Positions 37,824 through 47,328 of a stretch of DNA of 64,000 nt are shown piece after piece. Source of the DNA: Litoreibacter albidus (lineage in GTDB: Bacteria; Pseudomonadota; Alphaproteobacteria; Rhodobacterales; Rhodobacteraceae); assembly GCF_900107015.1 (NCBI RefSeq), contig NZ_FNOI01000001.1, forward strand, positions 250,501-314,500. Direction: 5' to 3'. Every line of letters starts with the position of its first letter. Within the stretch, counting starts at the first letter, position 1. Under the pieces are notes generated by a model. It was not told the DNA's origin, made no database searches, and worked only from the letters and a program-made list of their open reading frames with translations. Position numbers and translations under genes: made by a program.

Positions 37824-37852
37824 ACCCTTACGCGCTTTTTGGGAGGCACTTC

Positions 37853-39835
37853 ATGGCCAAAGATACCGACGATCAGACGCAAGCGCGCGAGGATGCCGCA
37901 GCTGGCCTGGATATGAGCCAGGCCGCCGTCAAAAAGATGATCGCCGAGGCGCGTGTGCGCGGCTACATCACTTACGACCAGCTCAATCAGGTTTTGCCGC
38001 CGGAGCAGGTCGCATCGGAGCAAATCGAAGACGTGATGTCGATGCTCTCCGAAATGGGCATCAACATCATTGAGGAAGAGGAAGCCGAAGACGACGGCTC
38101 CAAGGATATTGTCGAAGTCGACAGCGCCGCAAAAGAAGTGGTGCTCTCCTCCTCTACGACGGAAGTTCTGGACCGCACCGACGACCCCGTGCGCATGTAC
38201 CTGCGCGAAATGGGCTCCGTTGAACTGCTGTCGCGCGAGGGCGAAATCGCCATCGCCAAACGCATCGAGGCTGGCCGCAACACGATGATCGCGGGGCTTT
38301 GCGAAAGCCCGCTGACTTTCCAGGCGATTACCATCTGGCGCGACGAGCTTTTGTCCGAAGACATTCTGCTGCGCGATGTGATTGATCTTGAGACCACATT
38401 CGGCAACACCCTCGAAGAGGGCAGCGAAGAAACCGAAGCCGTGGTCGCCGCCCCTGTGGCCGGTGCGGAGCAGAAGGCCGGTGAACCCGCGCAAGAGCTG
38501 GACGCCGACGGAAACCCAATTGCGCAAGACGACGATGATGAGGACGATGAAGACGAGCAGGCCAACATGTCGCTCGCCGCGATGGAAGCCGCACTGAAGC
38601 CGCGCGTGCTCGAAACCCTCGACCTGATCGCCGACAATTATCTGAAGCTGGCCGACATGCAGGATTTGCGCATCTCGGCGACCATCAACCACGATGACAC
38701 CTTCTCGAAGAAAGAAGAGAAGGCCTACCAGAACCTGCGTTCCGAGATCGTTGAGATGGTCAATTCGCTTCACCTGCACAACAACCGGATTGAGGCGCTG
38801 ATCGACCAGCTTTACGGCATTAACCGCCGTATCATGTCGATCGACTCCAGCATGGTGAAACTGGCCGACCAAGCCCGCATCAACCGTCGCGAATTCATCG
38901 ATGAATACCGCGGCTACGAGCTGGACCCTGGCTGGGTTGACCGTATCGTTGCAAAAACCGGTCGCGGCTGGAGCGCACTGATGGAGCGGTCCCGCGAGAA
39001 GGTCGAAGACCTGCGCGCCGAGATGGCACAAGTCGGCCAATACGTGGGCGTCGACATCACCGAATTCCGCCGCATCGTGCAGCAGGTCCAAAAAGGTGAG
39101 AAAGAGGCCCGTCAGGCCAAGAAGGAAATGGTCGAAGCCAACCTGCGCCTCGTGATTTCCATCGCCAAGAAATACACCAACCGTGGTCTGCAATTCCTTG
39201 ACCTTATTCAAGAAGGTAACATTGGCCTGATGAAGGCCGTGGATAAGTTTGAATATCGGCGCGGTTATAAATTCTCGACCTATGCGACATGGTGGATCCG
39301 TCAGGCGATCACCCGTTCCATCGCCGACCAGGCCCGCACGATCCGTATTCCGGTTCACATGATCGAGACGATCAACAAGCTGGTCCGGACAGGCCGCCAG
39401 ATGCTTCATGAAATCGGTCGCGAGCCGACACCGGAAGAATTGGCCGAAAAGCTGCAAATGCCACTGGAAAAAGTACGCAAGGTCATGAAAATCGCGAAAG
39501 AGCCGATCTCTCTCGAGACGCCAATCGGCGACGAGGAAGACTCGCAACTCGGTGATTTCATTGAAGATAAAAACGCGGTTCTGCCGCTAGACAGCGCTAT
39601 TCAGGAAAACCTGAAAGAGACCACAACCCGCGTGCTATCGTCGTTGACCCCGCGTGAGGAGCGTGTGCTGCGCATGCGCTTCGGTATCGGCATGAATACT
39701 GACCACACGCTTGAAGAAGTGGGCCAGCAGTTTAGCGTGACACGCGAACGTATTCGCCAAATCGAGGCCAAAGCGCTGCGCAAGCTCAAGCACCCGAGCC
39801 GGTCGCGCAAGCTGCGCAGTTTCCTCGATCAGTAA
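37853..39835 (+). CDS. rpoD: RNA polymerase primary sigma factor
   Basis: 660 residues, sigma-70 housekeeping factor. Region 1.1 at the N-terminus, an acidic low-complexity insertion ([11 protein letters not shown] near residue 225) between regions 1.2 and 2, region 2 with [19 protein letters not shown] and [17 protein letters not shown], and region 4 with [31 protein letters not shown] 9 bp upstream supports ATG 37853. Followed by a terminator at 39837. Confidence 0.98.
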   Translation: MAKDTDDQTQAREDAAAGLDMSQAAVKKMIAEARVRGYITYDQLNQVLPPEQVASEQIEDVMSMLSEMGINIIEEEEAEDDGSKDIVEVDSAAKEVVLSSSTTEVLDRTDDPVRMYLREMGSVELLSREGEIAIAKRIEAGRNTMIAGLCESPLTFQAITIWRDELLSEDILLRDVIDLETTFGNTLEEGSEETEAVVAAPVAGAEQKAGEPAQELDADGNPIAQDDDDEDDEDEQANMSLAAMEAALKPRVLETLDLIADNYLKLADMQDLRISATINHDDTFSKKEEKAYQNLRSEIVEMVNSLHLHNNRIEALIDQLYGINRRIMSIDSSMVKLADQARINRREFIDEYRGYELDPGWVDRIVAKTGRGWSALMERSREKVEDLRAEMAQVGQYVGVDITEFRRIVQQVQKGEKEARQAKKEMVEANLRLVISIAKKYTNRGLQFLDLIQEGNIGLMKAVDKFEYRRGYKFSTYATWWIRQAITRSIADQARTIRIPVHMIETINKLVRTGRQMLHEIGREPTPEELAEKLQMPLEKVRKVMKIAKEPISLETPIGDEEDSQLGDFIEDKNAVLPLDSAIQENLKETTTRVLSSLTPREERVLRMRFGIGMNTDHTLEEVGQQFSVTRERIRQIEAKALRKLKHPSRSRKLRSFLDQ

Positions 39836-39836
39836 C

Positions 39837-39862
39837 AAAAGCGCCCTTCGGGGCGCTTTTTG
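39837..39862 (+). terminator. terminator of rpoD
   Basis: AAAAGCGCCC (39837-39846), TTCG loop, GGGCGCTTTT (39851-39860) and a further T. Perfect 10-bp stem, at the rpoD stop. Confidence 0.9.
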
Positions 39863-39944
39863 GTATCGTAACATCAAATCCTCAACGAGGATTTGGCCCC
39901 AGACTTTCATGGAAAGTCTGACCATCCGTCGGAGTTACAAAGCT

Positions 39945-40436
39945 ATGCGCGTCCAGCTTTTCTTTGCAGCGCTCTGCATCTTTCCCGCCACTGCATTTGC
40001 GGGGTGCGCCTCTAATATGACAACGCTTGTATCTTGCACAGCAGGGAACGGGGACAAGGCGCTTGATGTCTGCAGCGACGGAACACATGTCCTTTATCGC
40101 TTTGGGACGTCGGGGCAGACGCCCAACCTAGAGTTGATACGCTCCATTCTTGATGTAGACGTCACCCCGTGGTCCGGCGTGGGCTCCTCCATCTGGGAAA
40201 GTGTCACGCTCCACAATGGCGCGTTCAGTTACGAGGCCTTCAGCTCCGTTGCGCGCAATCCGGAAGCACCTGCAATCTCCGGCGGTGTGGACGTGTTCGA
40301 GGATGGGTCCCCCGTGGCCTCGGTGCAGTGCGATGCGGGCAGTGTGCAGACGAATATCGACGCGCTGTTCGAGATGCGCGAGGCCGCAGGCCTCTGCTAT
40401 GACCACTCAACCTTCGCGTGGGGCGCTTGCAAGTGA
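39945..40436 (+). CDS. exported hypothetical protein
   Basis: 163 residues from ATG 39945, 13 codons shorter than the longest possible reading. Signal peptide MRVQLFFAALCIFPATAFAG, then a mature domain with paired cysteines (SCTAGNGDKALDVC, VQCDAGS, GLCYDHSTFAWGAC). Looks like a disulfide-stabilised beta-rich periplasmic protein. I recognise no family. A 9-bp hairpin (39900-39920) precedes it. Confidence 0.65.
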   Translation: MRVQLFFAALCIFPATAFAGCASNMTTLVSCTAGNGDKALDVCSDGTHVLYRFGTSGQTPNLELIRSILDVDVTPWSGVGSSIWESVTLHNGAFSYEAFSSVARNPEAPAISGGVDVFEDGSPVASVQCDAGSVQTNIDALFEMREAAGLCYDHSTFAWGACK

Positions 40437-40489
40437 GTGCGACACCGTCCCACATGCCAATCGCTGTGCCAGACCTCTAGCCTGAAGCC

Positions 40490-40930
40490 ATGGCACATCT
40501 GTCCCCCGATCCGCATGTAAGCGCGTTGACGAACGGCGCCGATGTGGTCATTTTCGACGGGGTCTGTGTCCTTTGTTCGGGGTTTCTCAGGTTCATGCTG
40601 AAGCACGACCGCCGGAGGCAGTTCCAGTTTGTCATAGCCCAGTCCGATCTGGGGGAGGCGATCTACGATCACCTTGGCCTCAAGTCTGCTGACTACGACA
40701 CGAACGTGGTTATCGTAGACGGTCACATCTACACCAAGCTGGACGCCTTTGCGGCTGCTATGAAGGCGTTGGGGGGTATTTGGTCCGTTGCAGGTGTGGT
40801 TCGAATTTTGCCACGTGCTACCGCAGATTGGCTCTACGACCGTATCGCGCAGAACCGTTATGCGGTGTTTGGTAAAACAGACGCATGCCTCGTCCCCACG
40901 CCAGATATTCAAGGCCGGTTCCTTGACTAG
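40490..40930 (+). CDS. thiol-disulfide oxidoreductase DCC family protein
   Basis: 146 residues. The DUF393/DCC motif DGVCVLCSG (near residues 24-32) provides the D-x-x-C-x-x-C signature of this thioredoxin-like family. The rest (FVIAQSDLGEAIYDHLGL, TNVVIVDGHIYTKLDAF) fits. The active role is unknown. First gene of an overlapping trio with the DUF4166 protein and YjbQ. Confidence 0.82.
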   Translation: MAHLSPDPHVSALTNGADVVIFDGVCVLCSGFLRFMLKHDRRRQFQFVIAQSDLGEAIYDHLGLKSADYDTNVVIVDGHIYTKLDAFAAAMKALGGIWSVAGVVRILPRATADWLYDRIAQNRYAVFGKTDACLVPTPDIQGRFLD

Positions 40931-42572
40931 GGCGGTGCTGCTTGTGGGGGCCACTGGGTTGTTTGGCGGACATTTGGCGCGCCAGCTTGCGCGGCGCACG
41001 GATATGTCCTTGATCGTTGCAGGCCGCAGGCTTCCAACCCTGACCGCCTTGGCGCAGGAGCTCGGGGCAGAAGCCGTCGCGTTTGACCGGACCGACGCCA
41101 CCGGGGTGCAAGGCGTATTGACGCGGCTCCGCCCCTTCGCCGTCATCGACTGTTCCGGTCCGTTCCAAAACTACGGCGTGGCACCCTACGCGTTTGCCAA
41201 ACAGGTGCTACGGGCAGGGGCGCATTATCTTGACATCGCCGACGGCGCGGCCTTCGTGGCGGGGATCGGCGCACTAGACGCATTGGCCAAAGAGCAGGGC
41301 GTGTGCGCATGGTCAGGGGCCTCCACAACGCCCGCGCTATCGTCCGCAATTGCTGCGGATCTATGCGCGGGGCTGGACGAGGTTGACTTGATCGAGACGT
41401 CAATCCTGCCCGGTAACAAAACCCCGCGCGGCCTGTCCGTGATGCGGGCGATTTTGGGGCAGATCGGACGGCCTTTCGCGCAGATGCGGGGTGGGCGCTT
41501 AGGGACCGCGATGGGCTGGGCGGACAGCCAGCGCATTGCGCCAAAGGTCGGCGCAACCGTACTGAAATCGCGCCTTGCGGCACTTGTGAACACGCCCGAC
41601 GCCGCTCTGTTTCCTCGCCATTTCAACGCGGCCACCGTGACCGCCCGCGCGGGGCTGGAGTTGGGTCTGTTCCACCGCAGTCTGGGCGTGTTGCGCTATC
41701 TGGTACCTGCGCTGCGAATTTCCTCGCTGGACCCGCTGTCGAAACCGCTCTTGACGCTGTCCAATCTGTTCACGGGATTTGGCTCTGACGCGGGCGGCAT
41801 GCGGGTGCGGGTGCTTGGCACAAGAGGTGCCCAGCGGCAGGAACGGGTGTGGGACATGATCATTCCCGACGGGCACGGCCCTAAAACGCCCGTGCAGCCC
41901 GTGGCCATCTTGCTGGATCAGCTTTTGGCGGGGCAAGCCAAACCTGGCGCGCGCCCGGCGTTGGCCGCCTTCAGCCGCGCGGAGGCGGAGGCGCAGCTGG
42001 CCACGATCCACGCCGTATTCGAGCGCCGCGACCGCGATCTGATACCAATTTTCGAACAGGCCCTTGGCCCCGCGTTCAACGATCTCCCCAACGCCGTGCA
42101 GCAGCTGCATCGCCCCGCTTATGTCTCACGCTTCAAAGGGATGGCTGAGGTCCGCACCGCGACAACCTTGCTTGGAAAACTGGCCGCACTTGCAGGGCGG
42201 TTTCCGCTGAAAGGCGGGCAGGTCGTGGCAGAGGTGGAGATTGCAGCCGATGACCAAAGCGAGGTCTGGACCCGCAACATGGGCGGCACGCGCTTTTGCT
42301 CAACCCTTCGCTACACGCGCGGGCAGGGCGTGACGGAGCAGTTCGGCCCTCTTACCTTCAACCTTGACCTGCATGTGAGCGACGGGGCGCTGCATTTCCC
42401 TGTCACCAAAGGACGCGCCTTTGGCATGTTCCCGATCCCTCATATAATCACGCCCGTAAGTGAAACCACGGAAACGGTCGACGCAGAGGGCAGGTTCGTC
42501 TTTGATGTGCGCCTCAGCCTGCCTAGCGGCGGGCTCATCGTTCACTATAGGGGTATGTTGGAGCCGCAATGA
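40923..42572 (+). CDS. saccharopine dehydrogenase-like NAD-binding protein with DUF4166 domain
   Basis: About 549 residues from TTG 40923, which overlaps the DCC stop; GTG 40935 is an alternative, while longer upstream readings overlap the DCC gene. An N-terminal Rossmann domain (AVLLVGATGLFGGHLARQLARR) and a trans-saccharopine dehydrogenase-like core occupy roughly the first 370 residues. The C-terminal region (YVSRFKGMAEVRTATTLLGK to GGLIVHYRGML) matches DUF4166. The fusion is found in several proteobacteria. No lysine-pathway genes are close, so a dehydrogenase role is unproven. Confidence 0.75.
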   Translation: MTRAVLLVGATGLFGGHLARQLARRTDMSLIVAGRRLPTLTALAQELGAEAVAFDRTDATGVQGVLTRLRPFAVIDCSGPFQNYGVAPYAFAKQVLRAGAHYLDIADGAAFVAGIGALDALAKEQGVCAWSGASTTPALSSAIAADLCAGLDEVDLIETSILPGNKTPRGLSVMRAILGQIGRPFAQMRGGRLGTAMGWADSQRIAPKVGATVLKSRLAALVNTPDAALFPRHFNAATVTARAGLELGLFHRSLGVLRYLVPALRISSLDPLSKPLLTLSNLFTGFGSDAGGMRVRVLGTRGAQRQERVWDMIIPDGHGPKTPVQPVAILLDQLLAGQAKPGARPALAAFSRAEAEAQLATIHAVFERRDRDLIPIFEQALGPAFNDLPNAVQQLHRPAYVSRFKGMAEVRTATTLLGKLAALAGRFPLKGGQVVAEVEIAADDQSEVWTRNMGGTRFCSTLRYTRGQGVTEQFGPLTFNLDLHVSDGALHFPVTKGRAFGMFPIPHIITPVSETTETVDAEGRFVFDVRLSLPSGGLIVHYRGMLEPQ

Positions 42573-42985
42573 CCACCTTCACGATCTCCACCCAAGGCCA
42601 AGGCTTGTACGAATTCACCCGTGACGTGCAAACGTGGCTCGCTGCTCAAACCAAGTCTGATGGTTTGCTCACGCTGTTTGTGCGCCACACGTCGTGCTCG
42701 CTGCTTGTTCAGGAAAACGCAGATCCGGAGGTGCAAACCGATCTGCGCCAGTTTTTCCAGCGTTTGGTGCCGCCAACAACAGACCCGAGCATGTCGTATC
42801 TGACCCACACCTATGAGGGTCCGGATGACATGCCAGCCCACATCAAGGCCGCTATGATGCCGGTATCACTTGGAATTCCGGTGCTGGCGGGGCGGTTGGC
42901 CCTTGGCACATGGCAGGGCATCTATCTGTTTGAGCATCGCGATCACCCGCATCAGAGGCAGGTCGTGGCGTATCTGTCTCACTAG
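42569..42985 (+). CDS. YjbQ/UPF0047 family secondary thiamine-phosphate synthase-like protein
   Basis: 138 residues. Conserved features are LFVRHTSCSLLVQENADPEV, near a TSxxLxxxENxD signature, and the histidine-containing HIKAAMMPVSLGIPVLAGRLALGTWQGIYLFEHRDHPHQR end. The family has weak thiamine-phosphate synthase activity; its physiological role is unsettled. Start ATG 42569 overlaps the previous stop (ATGA). Confidence 0.9.
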   Translation: MTTFTISTQGQGLYEFTRDVQTWLAAQTKSDGLLTLFVRHTSCSLLVQENADPEVQTDLRQFFQRLVPPTTDPSMSYLTHTYEGPDDMPAHIKAAMMPVSLGIPVLAGRLALGTWQGIYLFEHRDHPHQRQVVAYLSH

Positions 42986-43091
42986 GCGTAGGGGCATGAA
43001 TTCACCTCTACCCAAAGTGTAGGGCGCGGCCTATAGTGCCTGTGGATAACTGGGGGATAACACCCAGGCTGAGGATAGAGGGAAAAAAGAG

Positions 43092-43559
43092 ATGCGCTGT
43101 CCATTTTGCGGTAATGTTGACACCCAGGTGAAGGACTCCCGTCCCGCCGAAGATCACGTGGCGATCCGCCGTCGGCGGTTTTGTCCGGCCTGTGGGGGCC
43201 GATTTACAACCTATGAACGCGTGCAACTGCGCGACCTCGTAGTCATCAAGTCCTCCGGCAAACGCGAAGATTTTGACCGCGATAAGCTGGAACGCTCCAT
43301 TCGTATTTCCATGCAGAAACGCCCCGTTGATCCTGAACGCATCGACCAGATGATTTCGGGCATTGTGCGCAGGCTGGAAAGCATGGGCGAGACGGACATT
43401 CAGTCCCCCGCCATAGGTGAGATCGTGATGGAGGCTTTGGCCCGCATCGACACGGTGGCTTATGTGCGCTTCGCGTCGGTCTATAAAAACTTCCAAGCGG
43501 CAGATGACTTCGAGGATTTCGTCCACGAGTTGCGCCCGCCAGTCACTAAAGACGACTAA
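43092..43559 (+). CDS. nrdR: transcriptional repressor NrdR
   Basis: 155 residues. N-terminal zinc ribbon C3-x2-C6 and C31-x2-C34 ([24 protein letters not shown]) followed by an ATP-cone domain ([21 protein letters not shown] to [11 protein letters not shown]). It represses ribonucleotide reductase genes in response to ATP/dATP. Followed by ribD after 3 bp, a conserved alphaproteobacterial arrangement. Confidence 0.96.
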   Translation: MRCPFCGNVDTQVKDSRPAEDHVAIRRRRFCPACGGRFTTYERVQLRDLVVIKSSGKREDFDRDKLERSIRISMQKRPVDPERIDQMISGIVRRLESMGETDIQSPAIGEIVMEALARIDTVAYVRFASVYKNFQAADDFEDFVHELRPPVTKDD

Positions 43560-43562
43560 CCA

Positions 43563-44669
43563 ATGACCAAGCCTGATGACCAGCGGTGGATGGCCTTGGC
43601 CCTATCGCTGGGCGGGCGCGGGTTAGGCCAGACATGGCCCAACCCCGCTGTGGGCTGCGTTATCGTGAAATCCGGTCGCGTGCTTGCGCGCGGCTGGACG
43701 CAGACCGGCGGCCGCCCACACGCGGAACAGCACGCCCTGTCGCAATTGGCCGAGGGTGCGGCGCACGGGGCCACCGCCTATGTTACCTTAGAGCCCTGCT
43801 CGCACACGGGGCAAACCCCGCCCTGTGCCTCGGCCTTGATCAAGGCTGGGGTCGCACGCGTGGTTGTTGCGACGGGTGATCCGGACCCACGGGTGTCGGG
43901 CAGGGGGCTCGCGATGCTGCAAGATGCGGGCATTAAGGTGTGTGCAGGCGTGCTGGAAGCAGAGGCGCGCCGTGACCAGCAGGGCTTTTTGCTGCGCATC
44001 ACTGACAACCGGCCTGTCCTGACACTGAAGCTGGCTTCCTCGTTTGACGGGCGCATCGCCACCGCGACGGGCGAGAGCCAGTGGATCACTGGCCCAGAGG
44101 CCCGCCAGCAGGTGCAGGCCCTTCGCGCGAACCATGATGCCGTCATGGTGGGGGGGAGCACCGCGCGCGAAGATTTGCCCTCCCTGACCCTGCGCGGGAT
44201 GGGCGGACGCCGCCAGCCCGTGCGCATCGTGGTGAGCGCCAGCCTGAACGTGCCTCAACACGGCCCCTTGGCCGAAGACAACAGCGGCGCGCCGGTGTGG
44301 CTGCTCCACGGCGAGGACGCGCCGCAAAAGGCACGCGATTTCTGGACCGCGCGCGGTGCGCAGCTTATCGCGGTCCCGAAGGGGGGCGCTGGCCTCGATA
44401 TGTCTGCAGCGCTTCAGGCGTTGGGGCAGGCGGGGTTAACGCGCGTCTTATGTGAAGGCGGCGGCAGCTTGGCCGCGTCTCTTCTGGCGGCGGACATGGT
44501 CGACAATGTGGTGGGCTTCACGGCGGGCATTATGTTGGGGGCCACGGGGCTGCCCAGCCTTGGTGCGTTGAACTACCCCGCATTAGACGCTGCCCCGCGG
44601 TTTGAGTTGGCGTCAAGCAGGCAGGTCGGTGCTGACGTCATGCATCACTGGCAGAGATTCGTTTCCTAG
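43563..44669 (+). CDS. ribD: bifunctional riboflavin biosynthesis protein RibD
   Basis: 368 residues. Deaminase domain with zinc ligands H53 (RPHAEQHAL), C79 and C88 (EPCSHTGQTPPC), followed by a reductase domain (PVLTLKLASSFDGRIAT, VMVGGSTAREDLP, LCEGGGSLAASLL). It deaminates and reduces the pyrimidine intermediate of riboflavin. Translated right after nrdR. Confidence 0.96.
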   Translation: MTKPDDQRWMALALSLGGRGLGQTWPNPAVGCVIVKSGRVLARGWTQTGGRPHAEQHALSQLAEGAAHGATAYVTLEPCSHTGQTPPCASALIKAGVARVVVATGDPDPRVSGRGLAMLQDAGIKVCAGVLEAEARRDQQGFLLRITDNRPVLTLKLASSFDGRIATATGESQWITGPEARQQVQALRANHDAVMVGGSTAREDLPSLTLRGMGGRRQPVRIVVSASLNVPQHGPLAEDNSGAPVWLLHGEDAPQKARDFWTARGAQLIAVPKGGAGLDMSAALQALGQAGLTRVLCEGGGSLAASLLAADMVDNVVGFTAGIMLGATGLPSLGALNYPALDAAPRFELASSRQVGADVMHHWQRFVS

Positions 44670-44904
44670 CCCTCGCGGATCCCCCGATTTATGACGTTAT
44701 TTCAAGGATATCACGGTTCGTGATCGCCCAGTCACGCGTCTGTTACACTGTCGGCTGACGTGAAGGTTGATTGTGCATGGGTAAACAGAACTACGGGTAT
44801 TTTGGTGATTTCCCGCGTTGAGGCGCGGCGTTGCAAGCCTCATATTAGGTACATCAAACGGCAACACGCCGTGACACACAAAAACACATACCGGAGTACT
44901 TACA

Positions 44905-45189
44905 ATGAAATCGATCATCGCAATCATCGCCCTGTCCGTAACTGCACCTGCTTTTGCTGACGTTTCCAACGCTCAAGCGTTCTTCGCACAAGACAACGAT
45001 TCCGCTGCAGAGCGCGTTGTTGCTGAAACATCCACAGGCGACGTAAACGCCGCTCTGTTGGCTGGTGTGAACGCAAACGAAAGCGCTGCTGAGAAAAACA
45101 TCGTCGTCGGTGGCAACGAAGTTAGCCGCAACGTTCAAGCCAAATTCGCACTGAGCAACGACTCCGCTGCAGAGCGTTTCGTAAACTAA
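44905..45189 (+). CDS. small secreted protein with NDSAAER repeats
   Basis: 94 residues. Signal peptide MKSIIAIIALSVTAPAFA, mature region beginning DVSNAQAFFAQDNDSAAERVV and ending VQAKFALSNDSAAERFVN, two copies of a 17-residue unit with a central ANESAAEKN between them. No cysteines and no recognised family. RBS GGAG lies 11 bp upstream. Codon choice is AT-richer than the flanking genes. Possibly a surface or periplasmic structural peptide. Confidence 0.65.
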   Translation: MKSIIAIIALSVTAPAFADVSNAQAFFAQDNDSAAERVVAETSTGDVNAALLAGVNANESAAEKNIVVGGNEVSRNVQAKFALSNDSAAERFVN

Positions 45190-45220
45190 TCTCCCGATAG
45201 GTCTTCTCCCTGGACCGACA

Positions 45221-45258
45221 AAAGGCCCTCTCGTGATCTCACGAGGGGGCTTTTTTTA
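45221..45258. terminator. bidirectional terminator between the NDSAAER gene and kpsC
   Basis: GGCCCTCTCGTGA pairs with TCACGAGGGGGC (one G-T pair), followed by seven Ts (45251-45257) on the plus strand; A residues precede it for the minus strand. The kpsC stop codon lies inside the T-tract. Confidence 0.85.
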
Positions 45259-47328
45259 TCGCCAAAGATGCGCGTAGCTTGCCAGCGCGCCCTGTGCCTT
45301 CGCCAGCAAACGGTTGCGCAAGCCTGATTGCGGCAAATCCCCCTTCGCCAACCGTTCTACCACCACCTCGACAGGGCAGGGCTGGCGGGTAATCGGGTCA
45401 TGGTAGCGCGGGTAATCTATCAACGTCGCATGCACCAACCCGTCAAGGCTCGCCGCCGGTCCGCGCCGCGCGGGCACGGGCCCACGGTCGTCGGTCAAGG
45501 ACCATCCGGCGTAAAACGGCGCGCCGTAACAGGTCACCGGCACCCCGCGCAGCAAAGCCTCGAACCCCAAAAGCGATGTCATCGTGCACACCCTGTCCGC
45601 CCGCCCGATCAACGAGATGGCGTCGGCGTTCTCGGCCACCATGTCAGCCGCCTCCGCGGAAATAGCACCGCTGCGCAGGCCAGCCTCCACATCAGGGTGG
45701 GGCTTGTAGATGATAAACGCATCGGGGAAATCACGGCGCACTGCGGTCAGAAGGTCCGCGTTGGTGGCAATGTCTTTGGTGCCCAGCCGGATCGACGCGT
45801 CGTCCTCCACCTGTCCGGGGACAAGGATGACTTGCCCCGACGTGGCGGGCACCTGCAAATCCGTGCCGCCCAAATTGTATTTGCTGACCCCCATGCGCAC
45901 GATCGCGGTGCGCAACCGTTCCGCACGGCGCAAGGCGGCGGTGCTTAGCCCGCCGCTTGCCGCGATCAGCGCTTCCAACCCGCTGGGGCGGGTCGGATCA
46001 TAGTAAATGCCTTTGTCGTCGGTCACCAAGGACAACGGCGCAATCAAATTCGCGCCCAACCCGCGCGAGCGCAAAAAGCCGTCTTCGACCCGCAGCAGCG
46101 TGGTTTTCTGGTTCGCCGCCCGCTGCGCAAAATCAATCGGCTCCAGCCCCGCCCAAACCATCAGCGATCCGCCGCGCGCGGCGTGTAACGCGGCCTCGGG
46201 ATCGGCCTCGAACCGCAACTGCGCCTCTTTTCCAAAGCGCCGCCCGCCGAATATCTCTTGCAGGGGCGCGCGCTTCCAAAGCCGCATGCCAAACGCGACA
46301 TGGCCGGTCTTGTCTTGGCGCTGTGCTTTGGTCAGCGCCTCCAACGTGTCGATGACCTGCTCCAACTCGCAAAGCTGGTCGCGGTAGGGATCGTACCATT
46401 TGCAGTAGCGCAGCATCACACCGGCAAAAAGCTGTGGCCGCGTCAGGGTGCGTTGGCGTCGGTCAATCGGCTGGCGATCATCGCTCAGCCCCCACCCCGC
46501 ATAGAACGGCTGGCCGAATACTACGGGCTTGTGCCCCGCCAAAATCGCTTCAAACCCCATGCCGGAACTCACGGTGTAGACGGCAATCGCCCCGTCCATC
46601 AGCGCGTAGGGGCTGGCTTTATGGTCATAAAGCGAGACCCGCCCGCCGCGATCCTGTCCCCCGAAATGCCCGTCGCGGTGCCCTGCGTTGGTTTCGGGGT
46701 GGGTTTTGATAACGATGCGCGCCGTCGGGTGCTCCTCTTGCGCATAGGCCAGCATTTCGCGGAAATGATCTGCGTTTGCCCCGCCATGCTTGATGGAGGC
46801 GTCGCCGCGCGTCTGGTCGATGACCAGCACATACCCTGGCTCTGGGATCGGGGCGGTGTCGTCAAAATCGTTGTATTTGGAAAGGTTTAGCGCCTTGATC
46901 CGCTCCACCGCGTCGCGGGCGCGGGTCAATTCATGCGCGTCGTCAAAGGCCTCTGTCGCCAGCAGGTCTTCCAGATCGGACACGCCGGAGCTGTCGAAGT
47001 AGGGGCGCTTGTGGTCAACGGTCAGCCCCAGTGGCGGCTCTCCGTCACGGCCGGTGCGCAGGGACCGTAAAAAGGCGTCCTCCACATGAACCAGATTGGC
47101 GTCGGTCAGATCGGCCACTTTCTCACCGCGTGCCGCCGTCGGGCTTTTGCCCCAAACGGCGATCAGGTCATCAGCGGCGGGTTTACCCAACCGCAAGTCA
47201 TAGCCCGCAAGCTCAAGGATGCGGCGCACACGCGCTTGGGTAAAAAAACCCCCGTTGAAATAGAAAAGCCGTGGGCGGAGGGAGGGGCCGCCCACGGCTT
47301 CTTCTAAGCCAGGTGTCTTAGTTGCCAC
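45256..47328 (-). CDS. kpsC: capsule polysaccharide biosynthesis beta-Kdo transferase KpsC
   Basis: 690 residues with two tandem GT modules, as expected of the dual retaining beta-Kdo transferase that builds the phosphatidylglycerol-Kdo linker of group 2 capsules. Duplicated landmarks include HVEDAFLRSL (residue 81 or so) and RVEDGFLRSRGLGANLIAP (around residue 410), and paired H-P-x-x-E segments (KTHPETNAG, KPHPDVEAG). It overlaps the Wza-like gene by 11 bp and is followed by a terminator. Confidence 0.92.
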   Translation of the reverse strand: MATKTPGLEEAVGGPSLRPRLFYFNGGFFTQARVRRILELAGYDLRLGKPAADDLIAVWGKSPTAARGEKVADLTDANLVHVEDAFLRSLRTGRDGEPPLGLTVDHKRPYFDSSGVSDLEDLLATEAFDDAHELTRARDAVERIKALNLSKYNDFDDTAPIPEPGYVLVIDQTRGDASIKHGGANADHFREMLAYAQEEHPTARIVIKTHPETNAGHRDGHFGGQDRGGRVSLYDHKASPYALMDGAIAVYTVSSGMGFEAILAGHKPVVFGQPFYAGWGLSDDRQPIDRRQRTLTRPQLFAGVMLRYCKWYDPYRDQLCELEQVIDTLEALTKAQRQDKTGHVAFGMRLWKRAPLQEIFGGRRFGKEAQLRFEADPEAALHAARGGSLMVWAGLEPIDFAQRAANQKTTLLRVEDGFLRSRGLGANLIAPLSLVTDDKGIYYDPTRPSGLEALIAASGGLSTAALRRAERLRTAIVRMGVSKYNLGGTDLQVPATSGQVILVPGQVEDDASIRLGTKDIATNADLLTAVRRDFPDAFIIYKPHPDVEAGLRSGAISAEAADMVAENADAISLIGRADRVCTMTSLLGFEALLRGVPVTCYGAPFYAGWSLTDDRGPVPARRGPAASLDGLVHATLIDYPRYHDPITRQPCPVEVVVERLAKGDLPQSGLRNRLLAKAQGALASYAHLWR

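Noticed and set aside
37523-39547. 674-codon open frame on the minus strand opposite dnaG and rpoD
   Set aside because: Antisense shadow of high-GC, codon-biased genes; composition and lack of RBS argue against coding.
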